From Anaerotignum lactatifermentans DSM 14214 (GTDB lineage Bacteria > Bacillota > Clostridia > Lachnospirales > Anaerotignaceae), in assembly GCF_900142265.1 (NCBI RefSeq), contig NZ_FRAH01000006.1, positions 1 through 64,000 on the forward strand: DNA of 64,000 nucleotides, read 5' to 3'. This document shows positions 25,689-34,243 of the stretch, piece after piece. The notes under the pieces were generated by a model. That model saw only the letters and a list, made by a program, of their open reading frames with translations, had not been told where the DNA came from and did not search any database. The first letter of the stretch is position 1, and every line of letters begins with the position of its first letter. Position numbers and translations under genes: made by a program.

Positions 25689-28331
25689 ATGAAATATTTA
25701 GGTGTAAACGAAATTCGTGAAGAATTTCTGAAATTCTTTGAAAGCAAAGACCATCTGCGTCTGCCCAGCTTCCCTCTGGTGCCCCGCAACGACAACAGCT
25801 TGCTGCTGATCAACTCCGGTATGGCACCCATGAAAGCATACTTTACTGGTCAGGAAATCCCTCCCAGCAAGAGAGTGACAACCTGCCAGAAATGTATCCG
25901 TACAGGTGATATCGACAACGTAGGGAAAACTGCTCGTCACGGCACATTCTTTGAAATGCTGGGCGACTTCTCCTTCGGTGATTACTTCAAAAACGAAATC
26001 GTGCCCTGGTCTTGGGAATTCGTAACAAAAGTACTGGAAATCCCCGAAGACAGACTGTATGTAACCATTTACGAAGAAGACGATGAAACAGGCAAAATCT
26101 GGCATGATGTGGTAGGTCTGCCTTGGGACAGAATCGTAAAACTGGGCAAAGAAGACAACTTCTGGGAACACGGCACAGGCCCCTGCGGTCCTTGTACAGA
26201 AATCTACTATGACCGTGGTCCTGAATACGGCTGTGACAGCCCTACCTGCGGCGTAGGCTGTGACTGCGACAGATACATGGAATTCTGGAATCTGGTATTG
26301 ACCCAGTTCAACGCTGAAGAAGACGGCACATACACAGAACTGGCGATGAAGAACGTAGATACCGGTATGGGTCTGGAACGTATGGCAACCATCATGCAGG
26401 GCGTTGACTCTATTTTCGACGTAGATACCGTAAAATCTATCCGTGACGCTGTTTGTGCAAAAGCAGGCGTGGAATACGGCAAAGACCATAAAACAGATGT
26501 TTCCGTTCGTGTGATCACAGACCACATCCGTTCTGTAACAATGATGACTGCTGACGGCGTACTGCCTTCCAACGAAGGTCGTGGCTATGTACTGCGTCGT
26601 CTGCTGCGTCGTGCGGCTCGTCATGGCAAACTGTTGGGCATCGAAGGCGAATTTTTGGCTGAATTGTCCAAATCCGTAATCGCTTGCAGCGGCGAAGCTT
26701 ATCCCGAATTGGTGGAAAAACAGGATTACATCTTCAAAATCCTGTCCATCGAAGAAAACAGCTTCTATAAGACCATCGACAAAGGTATGGAAATCCTGAA
26801 AGCAGACATGGAAGAAATGAAAGCTGCCGGCGAAAAAGTCATGTCCGGTGAAAAATCCTTCCGTCTGTACGACACATATGGTTTCCCTGTTGACCTGACA
26901 AAAGAAATCCTGGCAGAAGAAGGCATGGAAATCGACGAAGACGCTTTCACAGCAGAAATGAAAGCACAGAAAGAACGTGCACGTTCCGCAAGAGCAAAAT
27001 CCAACTACATGGGCGCAGCAGAAACCGTTTACAACGAACTGCCCGTAGAACTGGAAACAGCTTTCGCTGGTTATGATGTATACGATGTGGCAAACGCAAA
27101 AATCGTTGCACTGGTTGCAAACGAAGCCGTTGCAGAAACAGCACAGGCTGGCGATACCGTAGCGGTATTCCTGGATAGAACACCTTTCTACGCAGAAAGC
27201 GGCGGTCAGGTAGGTGACCAGGGTGTGATCAAAACAGAAACAGGCGTTGTAAAAGTAACCAACTGCGTAAAAGTTGTTGGCGGCAAGATTGCACACATGG
27301 GTGAAGTGACAGAAGGTCTGGTGCAGGTAGGCGAAATGGCTTGCGCAAGCATCGACGTGGAACTGCGTATGGCTTCTTCCAGAAACCACAGCGCAACCCA
27401 CCTGCTGCACAAAGCACTGCGTACCGTTCTGGGTACTCACGTAGAACAGGCTGGTTCCTATGTAAGCGCAGAAAGACTGCGTTTCGACTTCACACACTTC
27501 GCAGCAATGACTGCTGATGAAATCAAAGAAGTGGAAAGACTGGTAAATGACGCTATCTTCGCAAGCTATGATGTACACACAGACGAAATGTCCATCGACG
27601 AAGCAAGAAACAGAGGCGCAATGGCACTGTTCGGCGAAAAATATGGCGAAGTGGTACGTGTGGTAGATATGGGCGGCTACAGCATCGAACTTTGTGGCGG
27701 CGCTCACCTGAAAAACACTGCACAGGTTGGCTCCTTCAAAATCCTGTCTGAAAACGGCGTAGCAGCTGGTGTCAGAAGAATCGAAGCTGTAACAGGCAAA
27801 GAAGCCCTGAAACATTATCAGGCACAGGAAGACGAAATCAAAGAAATCTGCCGTCTGGTGAAATCCACACCTGACAAACTGCTGGCTCGTTTGGAACAGC
27901 TGTTGGCAGAACAGAAAGAAACAGCAAAAGAACTGGAAAAACTGAAAGCGAAAATGGCAGGCGGCGCAGCAGACGAAATGCTGAACAGCAAAGTAGAAAT
28001 CGGCGGCGTTGCAGTGCTGGCAGCGGAAGTGAAAGATATGGACGGCAATGCTCTGCGTACCATGGGCGACCAGCTGAAACAGAAACTGGGCAGCGGTGTA
28101 GTGGTACTGGCGAGCGGCAAAGACGGCAAAGTAAACCTGATGGCTATGGCTACAGACGATGTTGTGAAAAAAGGCGTACATGCCGGCAACATCATCAAAG
28201 CAGCAGCGGCTGTCTGCGGCGGTGGCGGCGGCGGTCGTCCCAACATGGCACAGGCAGGCGGCAAAGATGCTTCCAAGATCGCAGATGCACTGGAAAAAGC
28301 AAAAGCAATGGTTGCGGAACAGCTGGGCTGA
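25689..28331 (+). CDS. alaS: Alanyl-tRNA synthetase
   Basis: The 880-residue AlaRS charges tRNA-Ala with alanine. The class II catalytic domain includes INSGMAPMKAYFTGQ and GDFSFGDYFK. The editing domain carries the zinc ligands HSATHLLHKAL (HxxxH) and CGGAH (CxxxH). The C-terminal DHHA1-type domain ends RPNMAQAGGKD. AAGGAGGTAAGAT precedes the start. Codon use is strongly biased (CTG, GAA, AAA), as in highly expressed genes, which opens long artefactual frames on the other strand. Regulated by the T-box upstream. Confidence 0.97.
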   Translation: MKYLGVNEIREEFLKFFESKDHLRLPSFPLVPRNDNSLLLINSGMAPMKAYFTGQEIPPSKRVTTCQKCIRTGDIDNVGKTARHGTFFEMLGDFSFGDYFKNEIVPWSWEFVTKVLEIPEDRLYVTIYEEDDETGKIWHDVVGLPWDRIVKLGKEDNFWEHGTGPCGPCTEIYYDRGPEYGCDSPTCGVGCDCDRYMEFWNLVLTQFNAEEDGTYTELAMKNVDTGMGLERMATIMQGVDSIFDVDTVKSIRDAVCAKAGVEYGKDHKTDVSVRVITDHIRSVTMMTADGVLPSNEGRGYVLRRLLRRAARHGKLLGIEGEFLAELSKSVIACSGEAYPELVEKQDYIFKILSIEENSFYKTIDKGMEILKADMEEMKAAGEKVMSGEKSFRLYDTYGFPVDLTKEILAEEGMEIDEDAFTAEMKAQKERARSARAKSNYMGAAETVYNELPVELETAFAGYDVYDVANAKIVALVANEAVAETAQAGDTVAVFLDRTPFYAESGGQVGDQGVIKTETGVVKVTNCVKVVGGKIAHMGEVTEGLVQVGEMACASIDVELRMASSRNHSATHLLHKALRTVLGTHVEQAGSYVSAERLRFDFTHFAAMTADEIKEVERLVNDAIFASYDVHTDEMSIDEARNRGAMALFGEKYGEVVRVVDMGGYSIELCGGAHLKNTAQVGSFKILSENGVAAGVRRIEAVTGKEALKHYQAQEDEIKEICRLVKSTPDKLLARLEQLLAEQKETAKELEKLKAKMAGGAADEMLNSKVEIGGVAVLAAEVKDMDGNALRTMGDQLKQKLGSGVVVLASGKDGKVNLMAMATDDVVKKGVHAGNIIKAAAAVCGGGGGGRPNMAQAGGKDASKIADALEKAKAMVAEQLG

Positions 28332-28363
28332 ACCTTCTGAAACCATAATAGCAAAACGAAATC

Positions 28364-28410
28364 AAGCTGAAAATCTCTGGAAATCGGAGGTTTTCAGCTT
28401 TTTCTTTTTG
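28364..28410 (+). terminator. Terminator of alaS
   Basis: AAGCTGAAAA (28364-28373) pairs with TTTTCAGCTT (28391-28400), followed by TTTCTTTTT. Confidence 0.85.
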
Positions 28411-28506
28411 TATACGTTTTGAGGGATTTTTGTATACAGCTGCCTGTGGTAAAATAACAACTTATCCGAAATGCGGAATTAAGAAAGAGCAAAGAGGAGG
28501 CGAACC

Positions 28507-28791
28507 ATGGGATATGGTAGAAGCAGGTTATGGAAATATGCAGCGACGGTAGGCGTTGTGGGACTGCTGCTGATGATGGGAGCCATTTTGGTTGCCGATC
28601 GCTGGGAGAATATGTTTGGTGTCGCGGTACTTTTGGGGCTGGTTTGTACCTGGGCTGCATTGCTGATGCTTGCAGGTGCGTGGGTACGGGAACTGTGGCA
28701 TAGCTTTCGCAGGAAGGATTACCTGACGACAGTCATATGGCTTGCCCTTGGGCTTTTGGTCCTGTTCCTGTTTTGCAGGCGCATATTTTAA
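28507..28791 (+). CDS. Small membrane protein of unknown function
   Basis: The 94-residue protein has three hydrophobic segments (YAATVGVVGLLLMMGAILVA, MFGVAVLLGLVCTWAALLMLAGAW, TTVIWLALGLLVLFLF) with basic linkers (RSRLWK, SFRRKDY). AGAGGAGGCGAACC precedes the ATG. Two GTATAC sites ~18 bp apart (near 28411 and 28430) lie upstream and could be operator half-sites. Family not recognised. Confidence 0.65.
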   Translation: MGYGRSRLWKYAATVGVVGLLLMMGAILVADRWENMFGVAVLLGLVCTWAALLMLAGAWVRELWHSFRRKDYLTTVIWLALGLLVLFLFCRRIF

Positions 28792-28800
28792 AACCATAGA

Positions 28801-28831
28801 AAAACCCCCTCTGCTTAGCAGAGGGGGTTTT
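28801..28831. terminator. Bidirectional terminator before brnQ end
   Basis: AAAACCCCCTCTGC (28801-28814) and GCAGAGGGGGTTTT (28818-28831) form a perfect stem with a three-base loop, between two convergent genes. Confidence 0.93.
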
Positions 28832-28878
28832 GTTACACTCGATGCAATATGATTTTATTGTCTTTCGCTTTGGTTCAA

Positions 28879-30168
28879 TCAGCTTTTGCTGGGAATGAAT
28901 TTCCCGATGATACCGCCGACGATAGCGGGGATGATCCAAGCGAAGCCCATGTCAGCCAGAGGCAGTACGCTTACGAAATCGGTAGGCAGACCAAAGCCAG
29001 CCAGGATTTCCAGAGCACTTGTGATCATACCGAAGTATGCTGCAAAACGATAGATGTTGTTGTTTTTGATCTGTTTATGGAAGAATGCCAGAATGATCAG
29101 TACCAGCAGACCAGGGTAGATCAGGTTCAGCAGAGGTGCGGAAACCTTGATGATTGTAGCTACACCAGCGTTGGATACAAGCCAGCTGAATACTACGATG
29201 GCAATAACCAGTGTTTTGTATTTCAGTTTGCCGCCGGAAAGTTCTACAAAGTATTCACTTACTGCGGATGTCAGACCAATTGCTGTGGTCCAGCATGCGA
29301 ACAGAACGATGATACCCAGCAGAATAACACCGATATCACCAAACAGACCTTTTGTGATAGTTACCAGCAGTGTTGTCTGATCCAGACCCTGATAGTCAGC
29401 CAGTGTGCCTGTTGTAGCGCCCAGGTATGTCAGACCGCCGTAGATAACCAGCAGACCAACAGCTGCAACTACGCTGGAGCGGATGGTTGCGCCTGCCAGA
29501 GATGCCTGGTCGTTGTAGCCTTTGTCTCTCGCACTGTTAGCAATGATGATGATGAAGATCATGGAAGCGATAACGTCCAGTGTCTGGTAACCGTTGTAAG
29601 TACCTTCTCTAACTGCGTTTACAGTTGCTTCGGTTTCGATGGGACCCAGAGGGTTAACGATACCAACGATGATCATGATCAACAGGAAGATTACCAGGAT
29701 AGGTGTCAGGAACTGACCAACGATGTCAACTACTTTGGAAGGACGAATGGTCAGAACCAATACAACCACGAAGAAGAATGCGGAGAAAATCCATGTGGCA
29801 AAACCGGGAGCGTTGGTAAGCAGAGGTGCTACACCAACTTCGTATGTAGTCGCTGCTGTACGAGGGATTGCCAGGAAGGGCCCGATACACAGCGCGCCGA
29901 TGGCACCGATCACCGCACTGGGAACTTTACCCATAGGACCGGTCAAACCTGTGATGGAGTATTGATTTTTGCTGATCAGCGCAAGGATGGCAACCAGAGC
30001 CAGACCTACGTCAAAGATGAAGAAGAACAGGAACCCGATAATCCAGGAAGTACCTGTCTGCTGCCCCAGCAAGGGCGGGAAGATCAAGTTGCCGGCGCCG
30101 AAGAACATAGCAAATAACGCAGCGCCAATGACAAGCATGTCTTTTGCTTTAAATTGCTTTTTTTCCAT
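28879..30168 (-). CDS. brnQ: Branched-chain amino acid carrier BrnQ
   Basis: The 429-residue sodium- or proton-coupled importer of Leu, Ile and Val (LIVCS family) has about twelve helices. ALFAMFFGAGNLIFPPLLGQQTG near the N-terminus is the hallmark, and GLVREG-like loops are absent. ATG at 30168 follows TAAGGAGGTTGTATTCT; the TTG three codons earlier is part of that spacing. It is monocistronic. Confidence 0.93.
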   Translation of the reverse strand: MEKKQFKAKDMLVIGAALFAMFFGAGNLIFPPLLGQQTGTSWIIGFLFFFIFDVGLALVAILALISKNQYSITGLTGPMGKVPSAVIGAIGALCIGPFLAIPRTAATTYEVGVAPLLTNAPGFATWIFSAFFFVVVLVLTIRPSKVVDIVGQFLTPILVIFLLIMIIVGIVNPLGPIETEATVNAVREGTYNGYQTLDVIASMIFIIIIANSARDKGYNDQASLAGATIRSSVVAAVGLLVIYGGLTYLGATTGTLADYQGLDQTTLLVTITKGLFGDIGVILLGIIVLFACWTTAIGLTSAVSEYFVELSGGKLKYKTLVIAIVVFSWLVSNAGVATIIKVSAPLLNLIYPGLLVLIILAFFHKQIKNNNIYRFAAYFGMITSALEILAGFGLPTDFVSVLPLADMGFAWIIPAIVGGIIGKFIPSKS

Positions 30169-31015
30169 AGAATACAACCTCCTTATTTTTTTTCCCTCTG
30201 AAAAAAATGAATGATGACGTGAAGCTTAGTTTTGTACATATTGCATGTGAGAAAACCATAAGCTTAAGATATATTATGCAGAAAAAAACAAAAAAACACA
30301 AACAAATCGGAAATACTTTAGTGAAACTTTTTGTTCTAAAAGTTTCTTTAAATTATGCTTTTTAGCCTATTTTTATGTCAAAAAATGAAAATGAAAAATA
30401 AAATGAAGCAAAATTCATGGAAATTTGTATTTTGAAGAAATAGACGGCATGTACATGAAGTGTTGAGAAAAACATGTTTTTTTTGAGAAACATTAGGCAA
30501 AAACACAAAAGTATTCATATTTTCGGCGGATAATATTTACGAAAGGTGAGCATCTTTGATAAAAAAATCGGAAAAACGGGCAGGGAATTATGAATAAATA
30601 TTTTCTGTATAAAAGCTTAACATTCTACTTAGAATAAACATCTTTAGGAAAAACACTGAAAAAAATATAGATTTTCCTGTGTTTTGGAAGGCGTTTTCCT
30701 CTGGCGCACCCTCTTTTTTGTTCTGATGCAAATACAAAATAAGTCTGTTAATGCCGAAAAGTTTATGGTATAATGTGAACGAAAAAACAAATTTCGTTTT
30801 TACAGCCGCTGAAGGAAACTTTTTGAAAAAGATGGGATTTTCAACGGTTATCATGAATTTGCACCAAAAGAAAAAAATGGAAAAAAGATACGACTTGTCT
30901 GAGAACATTCGGCAAAAGCTGTCAAAGTTCAGGCAGACAAGCCCCCTGTTGTATGCTTACTGACAAGAAAAAAACAGGGATAAATGGAAGACTGAGAAGC
31001 AGGTGATGGGGATTT
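30169..31015. other. Long AT-rich intergenic region between brnQ and the XRE gene
   Basis: About 850 bp without a supported gene. Frames at 30588-30908 (-) and 30751-30963 (+) lack ribosome binding sites. The region is rich in A and T runs. An extended -10 promoter lies at 30766-30774. No riboswitch motif was recognised upstream of brnQ. Confidence 0.5.
30766..30774 (+). promoter_or_regulatory. Extended -10 promoter for the XRE gene
   Basis: TGGTATAAT (30766-30774) fits an extended -10 element; the -35 position (TGTTAA, 17 bp away) is weak. The transcript would have a leader of roughly 240 bases before the XRE start. Confidence 0.45.
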
Positions 31016-31732
31016 ATGAAGGAAATCAGCATGCATGTGGGCAAACGCATCCGTTTGTATCGTAAAATGAAAAATATGACCATTGAAGTCTTTGCGGGAC
31101 TTATAAATAAAAGCAAAGCCACCGTATCGAAGTATGAGAACGGGGACATTGCCATAGACATTGAAACATTGTTCATCATTGCCAATGCGCTGGATATTTC
31201 CGTCAATCAACTCATTGATTATGACAAAGAGGCAGAAGAAACAGAAACGCGTGTGGACCTTTCCGGCAGACGCCATGGCAAGACAAGGATGTATCTTTAT
31301 TTCTATGACGGTCGCCGCAGCCGCATTGTCCGCAATGTCATCGATATCCGCGGAACCGGAGAAAATGGCATGTTCAGCGCCGATTTGTATGCAGATGTGG
31401 ATGATTATTCCAACTGTTATAAATGTAAGTATCTTTATCATGGCACTATGCGGCGCTATGACACATTTACCAATTTTCAGTTTGAAAACCAGAATAACAA
31501 AATGGAGCGGGTGTTTCTCTACGCCATCAATTCTTTCAGTCCTGCCGGACGGATGCTCGGCATGTTTTCAGGCTTGTCCATCCAACCGATGATGCCTGCA
31601 TCCTTTAAATTTGTATTGTCACCGGATGTCATGGAGGAGAATGAGGAACTGAAGGAAACCCTTCGTTTTTCAAAAGAGGATATCCGCACCATGAAGAAAA
31701 TGAATATGTTTATCATTAACCAGCATTTGTGA
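31016..31732 (+). CDS. XRE-family DNA-binding regulator with unknown C-terminal domain
   Basis: The 238-residue protein has an N-terminal XRE helix-turn-helix (residues ~8-65; VGKRIRLYRKMKNMTIEVFAGLINKSKATVSKYENGD, then TLFIIANALDISVNQLI). A ~160-residue C-terminal domain of mixed alpha/beta character follows (MYLYFYDGRRSRIVRNVIDI, KCKYLYHGTMRRYD) that I cannot place and that may sense a ligand. AGGTGATGGGGATTT precedes the ATG; a second ATG five codons later is possible. It stands alone between terminators. Confidence 0.8.
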   Translation: MKEISMHVGKRIRLYRKMKNMTIEVFAGLINKSKATVSKYENGDIAIDIETLFIIANALDISVNQLIDYDKEAEETETRVDLSGRRHGKTRMYLYFYDGRRSRIVRNVIDIRGTGENGMFSADLYADVDDYSNCYKCKYLYHGTMRRYDTFTNFQFENQNNKMERVFLYAINSFSPAGRMLGMFSGLSIQPMMPASFKFVLSPDVMEENEELKETLRFSKEDIRTMKKMNMFIINQHL

Positions 31733-31768
31733 TAAATGAATATAATATGTCAGACAATTATGTAAGAC

Positions 31769-31806
31769 AAGAACCCCTTGCGCAGAAAGGCACAGGGGGT
31801 TCTTTT
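31769..31806. terminator. Bidirectional terminator between the XRE gene and the subtilase operon
   Basis: AAGAACCCC (31769-31777) pairs with GGGGTTCTT (31796-31804), then TTTTT. The complementary A-rich side is short, so it favours the plus strand. Confidence 0.75.
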
Positions 31807-32235
31807 TTAGATTCGTTCTGTTAAAGAAAGCATCATCAGCAGCCCTGCCATGCGTACCGTTTGGGGAGAGGGGGTGCAGCCTGTTTCTCCTGAACGGTCA
31901 CGAACAGCAAGCTCATTGCCTTCCTCCAGCGAGTATGCCACGTTTTGCCGAATCTGCCCCATGGTGTGAAAGAGCATCAGACTGCGGCAGGCTTCATCCA
32001 GCCGTCGTTTTCCCGCTTCGTCTGTAAAAGCCCCCAGTGCCCGCAGCAGGGTCACTTCCCGCGGCGGATGCTCCACGGCATCTGCCTGTTGGAGGGCTGC
32101 GGCAGCCTGTATTTTTTGCAGATAATCCTGTTCCACCCTTGTTTGCATGGCTTGCAGGAAGGTTTGCAGTTCGTTTCTGGCGTTGTCCGTGTTTTGCAGG
32201 ACTTTTGCCAGATGGAATACATTGTTTTCTTCCAT
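31807..32235 (-). CDS. Small helical protein downstream of the split subtilase gene
   Basis: The 142-residue protein is predicted all-alpha. GAAAGGAGCGATC precedes ATG at 32235, 17 bp after the subtilase stop, so the two are an operon. Residues ~60-92 (TLLRALGAFTDEAGKRRLDE...LMLFHTM) match a ~30-residue helical module also present twice in the protein at 38887-39372 and once in the protein at 39287-39541. I know no function. It may be a partner or substrate of the protease, which is inference from position only. Confidence 0.65.
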   Translation of the reverse strand: MEENNVFHLAKVLQNTDNARNELQTFLQAMQTRVEQDYLQKIQAAAALQQADAVEHPPREVTLLRALGAFTDEAGKRRLDEACRSLMLFHTMGQIRQNVAYSLEEGNELAVRDRSGETGCTPSPQTVRMAGLLMMLSLTERI

Positions 32236-32251
32236 AAAAAGATCGCTCCTT

Positions 32252-32932
32252 TCATTCAGGCAGACAGGAAGGCTCCAAAAGACCGCCGTTTTTCTCGGCG
32301 GCAGCACAGAGGCGTTGTTTCACCTGACTGGGTGTGAGGCTTGGGAATCGTTCCAGCAGACAGGCAGCCATGCCGCTGACCATGGGCGTTGCCATGGATG
32401 CGCCGCTCATGGCGATGTAGCTGTGGTCGACGATGCTGCTTTTGAAACGGTTTTGCAGGGAAAAGTTATAGTCCGGTGAGAGAACGGAAATGATATTTTC
32501 CCCGTGTGCCCACAAATCTGGCTGACCAACGGATGTGGTCTGTTTGGCAGGAAACCATTCTCTGTCCTCCCATGTGCCTACAGAAAGAATGCTGGGGCTG
32601 AGGGATGGCGGCGGCAGAAAATGCGTCCCGCCGTCTGGATTGGCTGCGGCAGCCACCACCACAATGCCTTTGTGCCAAAGGGACTCCACTGCTTCCTGCA
32701 GAGGACGATGAACCCTTCTGTCATTGGTGCCTATGGATAAATTGACTACTTTTATATTATATTGTGGAGCGTTGTCCAATATCCATCGCATGGCACGAAT
32801 GGCACGCAGGGAAGTGCCCTGTCCCATGGCATCCAGGATTTTCAGAGAAATGATGTGCGCCTGTGGGGCAATACCCCGGTATCGTCCGCCGGAAAGGGTA
32901 CCGTTGCCGCAGGCAATGCCTGTGACATGGGT
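32252..32932 (-). CDS. AprX-like subtilase, 3' part (Ser half of an interrupted gene)
   Basis: This is the C-terminal 227 residues of an S8 subtilisin-like protease, from the active-site His motif remnant THVTGIACGNG to the end. It includes YRGIAPQAHIISLKILD, VVNLSIGTN, the oxyanion Asn region (VVVAAAANPDGG) and the catalytic Ser in SGASMATPMVSG. The catalytic Asp and His are missing; they lie 5.65 kb away at 38567-38767. The frame continues upstream to 33016, but those residues come from the inserted element and show no similarity to subtilases. As it stands it cannot be an active protease. Joined to the other half it gives 288 residues with no signal or propeptide, like intracellular AprX. 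Confidence 0.88.
   Translation of the reverse strand, partial: THVTGIACGNGTLSGGRYRGIAPQAHIISLKILDAMGQGTSLRAIRAMRWILDNAPQYNIKVVNLSIGTNDRRVHRPLQEAVESLWHKGIVVVAAAANPDGGTHFLPPPSLSPSILSVGTWEDREWFPAKQTTSVGQPDLWAHGENIISVLSPDYNFSLQNRFKSSIVDHSYIAMSGASMATPMVSGMAACLLERFPSLTPSQVKQRLCAAAEKNGGLLEPSCLPE
32918..32932. other. Left junction (att-like core) of the inserted element
   Basis: GCCTGTGACATGGGT encodes Thr-His-Val-Thr-Gly on the minus strand. The right junction at 38567-38581 has the same 15 bp with G changed to C. The likely crossover is within the identical ACATGGGT. Inside the element the sequence CAGGCGCAAAA follows (32935-32945). Confidence 0.82.
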
Positions 32933-32999
32933 GGCAGGCGCAAAAGAGGGATACGGGACAGGGAATGCCGCATATTCATAGGCAAAAGGGGGGAGAAAC

Positions 33000-33911
33000 A
33001 TGGAGCGGGCAGCCATTTATTGCAGATTGTCGGTAGAGGACGCACAGCGACAGGAGGGAAAAGACAGCGAAAGCATTGCCAATCAGAAAGAACTGCTTTT
33101 GGCTTACGCGGCGAAGAAAGGCTGGCAGGTGACAGGCATCTATGTGGATGAGGATTATTCGGGACTGCGGGAAGATCGCCCCGGTTTTCAGGAGCTCATT
33201 GCCCATGGCAGAGAAGGGCGGTTTTCTGTGATTTTGTGTAAGACCCAATCCCGCTTTACCCGAAATCTGGTGACGGCAGAACGGTATCTTTATGAGTTGT
33301 TTCCCTTGTGGGGCATACGGTTTGTGTCCGTGGTGGATGGAGTGGATACGGCTAGACGGGAAAATAAACGGGCCAGCCAGATCAACAGCCTCATCAACGA
33401 ATGGTACTGCGAGGAATTATCGGATAATATTCGGGCAGTCCTCCGCAGGAAACGGGAAATGGGGCAGTATCTGGGGAATTATGCGCCTTATGGTTATGAG
33501 AAAAGTCTGGCTGACCATCATGTGCTGGTGCCTTGCCCCCGACGGGCGCGGGTGGTGGCAGGCATCTTTCGGCTGTATCTTCTGGGATTTTCCTGCACAG
33601 GCGTGGCAGAGGTGCTCAATGGCTGCGGCATATTATCTCCGGCTATGGCATTGGCGCAAGAGGGGAAGGATTGCGGCAGAAAGGCGAAAGGCATCTGGAC
33701 GGCATCCACCATATGCAAAATATTGAAAAATCCTGTATATTTGGGAAATATGGTGCAGGGAAAAACAGAAAAAATCAGTTATAAACAGAAAAAAAGCCGC
33801 CCATGTTCCAAAGAACAGTGGACGGTGGTGAAAGATACCCATGTGCCGTTGGTTTCCGAGGAAATGTTTGGGGCAGTCCAAAAGAAAATGGCAAAAAACA
33901 GAAAGGCATAG
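33000..33911 (+). CDS. Short large-type serine recombinase
   Basis: The 303-residue protein has an N-terminal resolvase domain (residues ~1-145) with the catalytic Ser in IYCRLSVED (Ser11) and the active-site Arg region TQSRFTRN. A Recombinase domain (residues ~160-295) follows: APYGYEKS, FRLYLLGFSCTGVAEVLNG, WTASTICKILKNPVYLGNM, and VPLVSEEMF near the end. It ends right there: no CxxC zinc ribbon or coiled coil is present, although most large serine recombinases have 450-550 residues. A terminator follows at once, so the end looks natural. AAAGGGGGGAGAAAC precedes the ATG. Position 67 bp inside the left junction suggests it moves this element. Confidence 0.9.
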   Translation: MERAAIYCRLSVEDAQRQEGKDSESIANQKELLLAYAAKKGWQVTGIYVDEDYSGLREDRPGFQELIAHGREGRFSVILCKTQSRFTRNLVTAERYLYELFPLWGIRFVSVVDGVDTARRENKRASQINSLINEWYCEELSDNIRAVLRRKREMGQYLGNYAPYGYEKSLADHHVLVPCPRRARVVAGIFRLYLLGFSCTGVAEVLNGCGILSPAMALAQEGKDCGRKAKGIWTASTICKILKNPVYLGNMVQGKTEKISYKQKKSRPCSKEQWTVVKDTHVPLVSEEMFGAVQKKMAKNRKA

Positions 33912-33918
33912 AAAAAAC

Positions 33919-33957
33919 AGCGGAGAAATCTGAAAAACAGGTTTCTCCGCTATTTTT
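33919..33957 (+). terminator. Terminator of the recombinase gene
   Basis: AGCGGAGAAA (33919-33928) pairs with TTTCTCCGCT (33942-33951), then ATTTTT. The 283-bp repeat begins directly at its T-run. Confidence 0.88.
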
Positions 33958-34238
33958 GGGTGCTTTAGCTTAACAAAACCCCTAGTTCTACTAGGGGTAA
34001 ATAAAATACTTTAGTATATTTTTTTTGAATGATAATTACTATGGATTTATTAATTATCAAATGAAGGATAGATATGCAATATTAAATTAACATACTGTAT
34101 TCTCAATTGTAGTACCTGTTTACAGGTTGCAGTGCAAATAAATGCGATGATATTTTTCGATGCCCCTTTTAGGGGTCGGCACGTAATACCCCTTCTAGGG
34201 GTTGATCAAACCACTAGTTTACTAGTGGTTTTGATTTT
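33956..34238 (+). mobile_element. 283-bp palindrome-rich element (IS200/IS605-like MITE), copy 2
   Basis: Inverted copy of 24281-24563, with identical length and boundaries. The hairpin order here is CCCCTAG/CTAGGGG, CCTGTTTACAGG, CCCCTTTTAGGGG, CCCCTTCTAGGGG and AACCACTAGT/ACTAGTGGTT, then TTGATTTT. It lies between the recombinase terminator and the end of the GntR gene, inside the 5.65-kb element. Confidence 0.72.
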
Positions 34239-34243
34239 GAAAA

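Noticed and set aside
25698-28346. An 882-codon open frame opposite alaS
   Set aside because: It mirrors alaS because the biased codons of alaS (GAA, CTG, AAA) contain no reverse stops in this frame. The product is Phe/Cys/His-rich, matches no family and has no ribosome binding site.
30751-30963. 70-codon frame upstream of the XRE gene
   Set aside because: Its start overlaps the -10 box of a better-supported promoter and no ribosome binding site is present.
32933-33016. N-terminal extension of the 3' subtilase half as a genuine gene start
   Set aside because: These 28 residues come from inside the inserted element, lack a ribosome binding site and do not resemble any subtilase. The real N-terminus is the half at 38567-38767.
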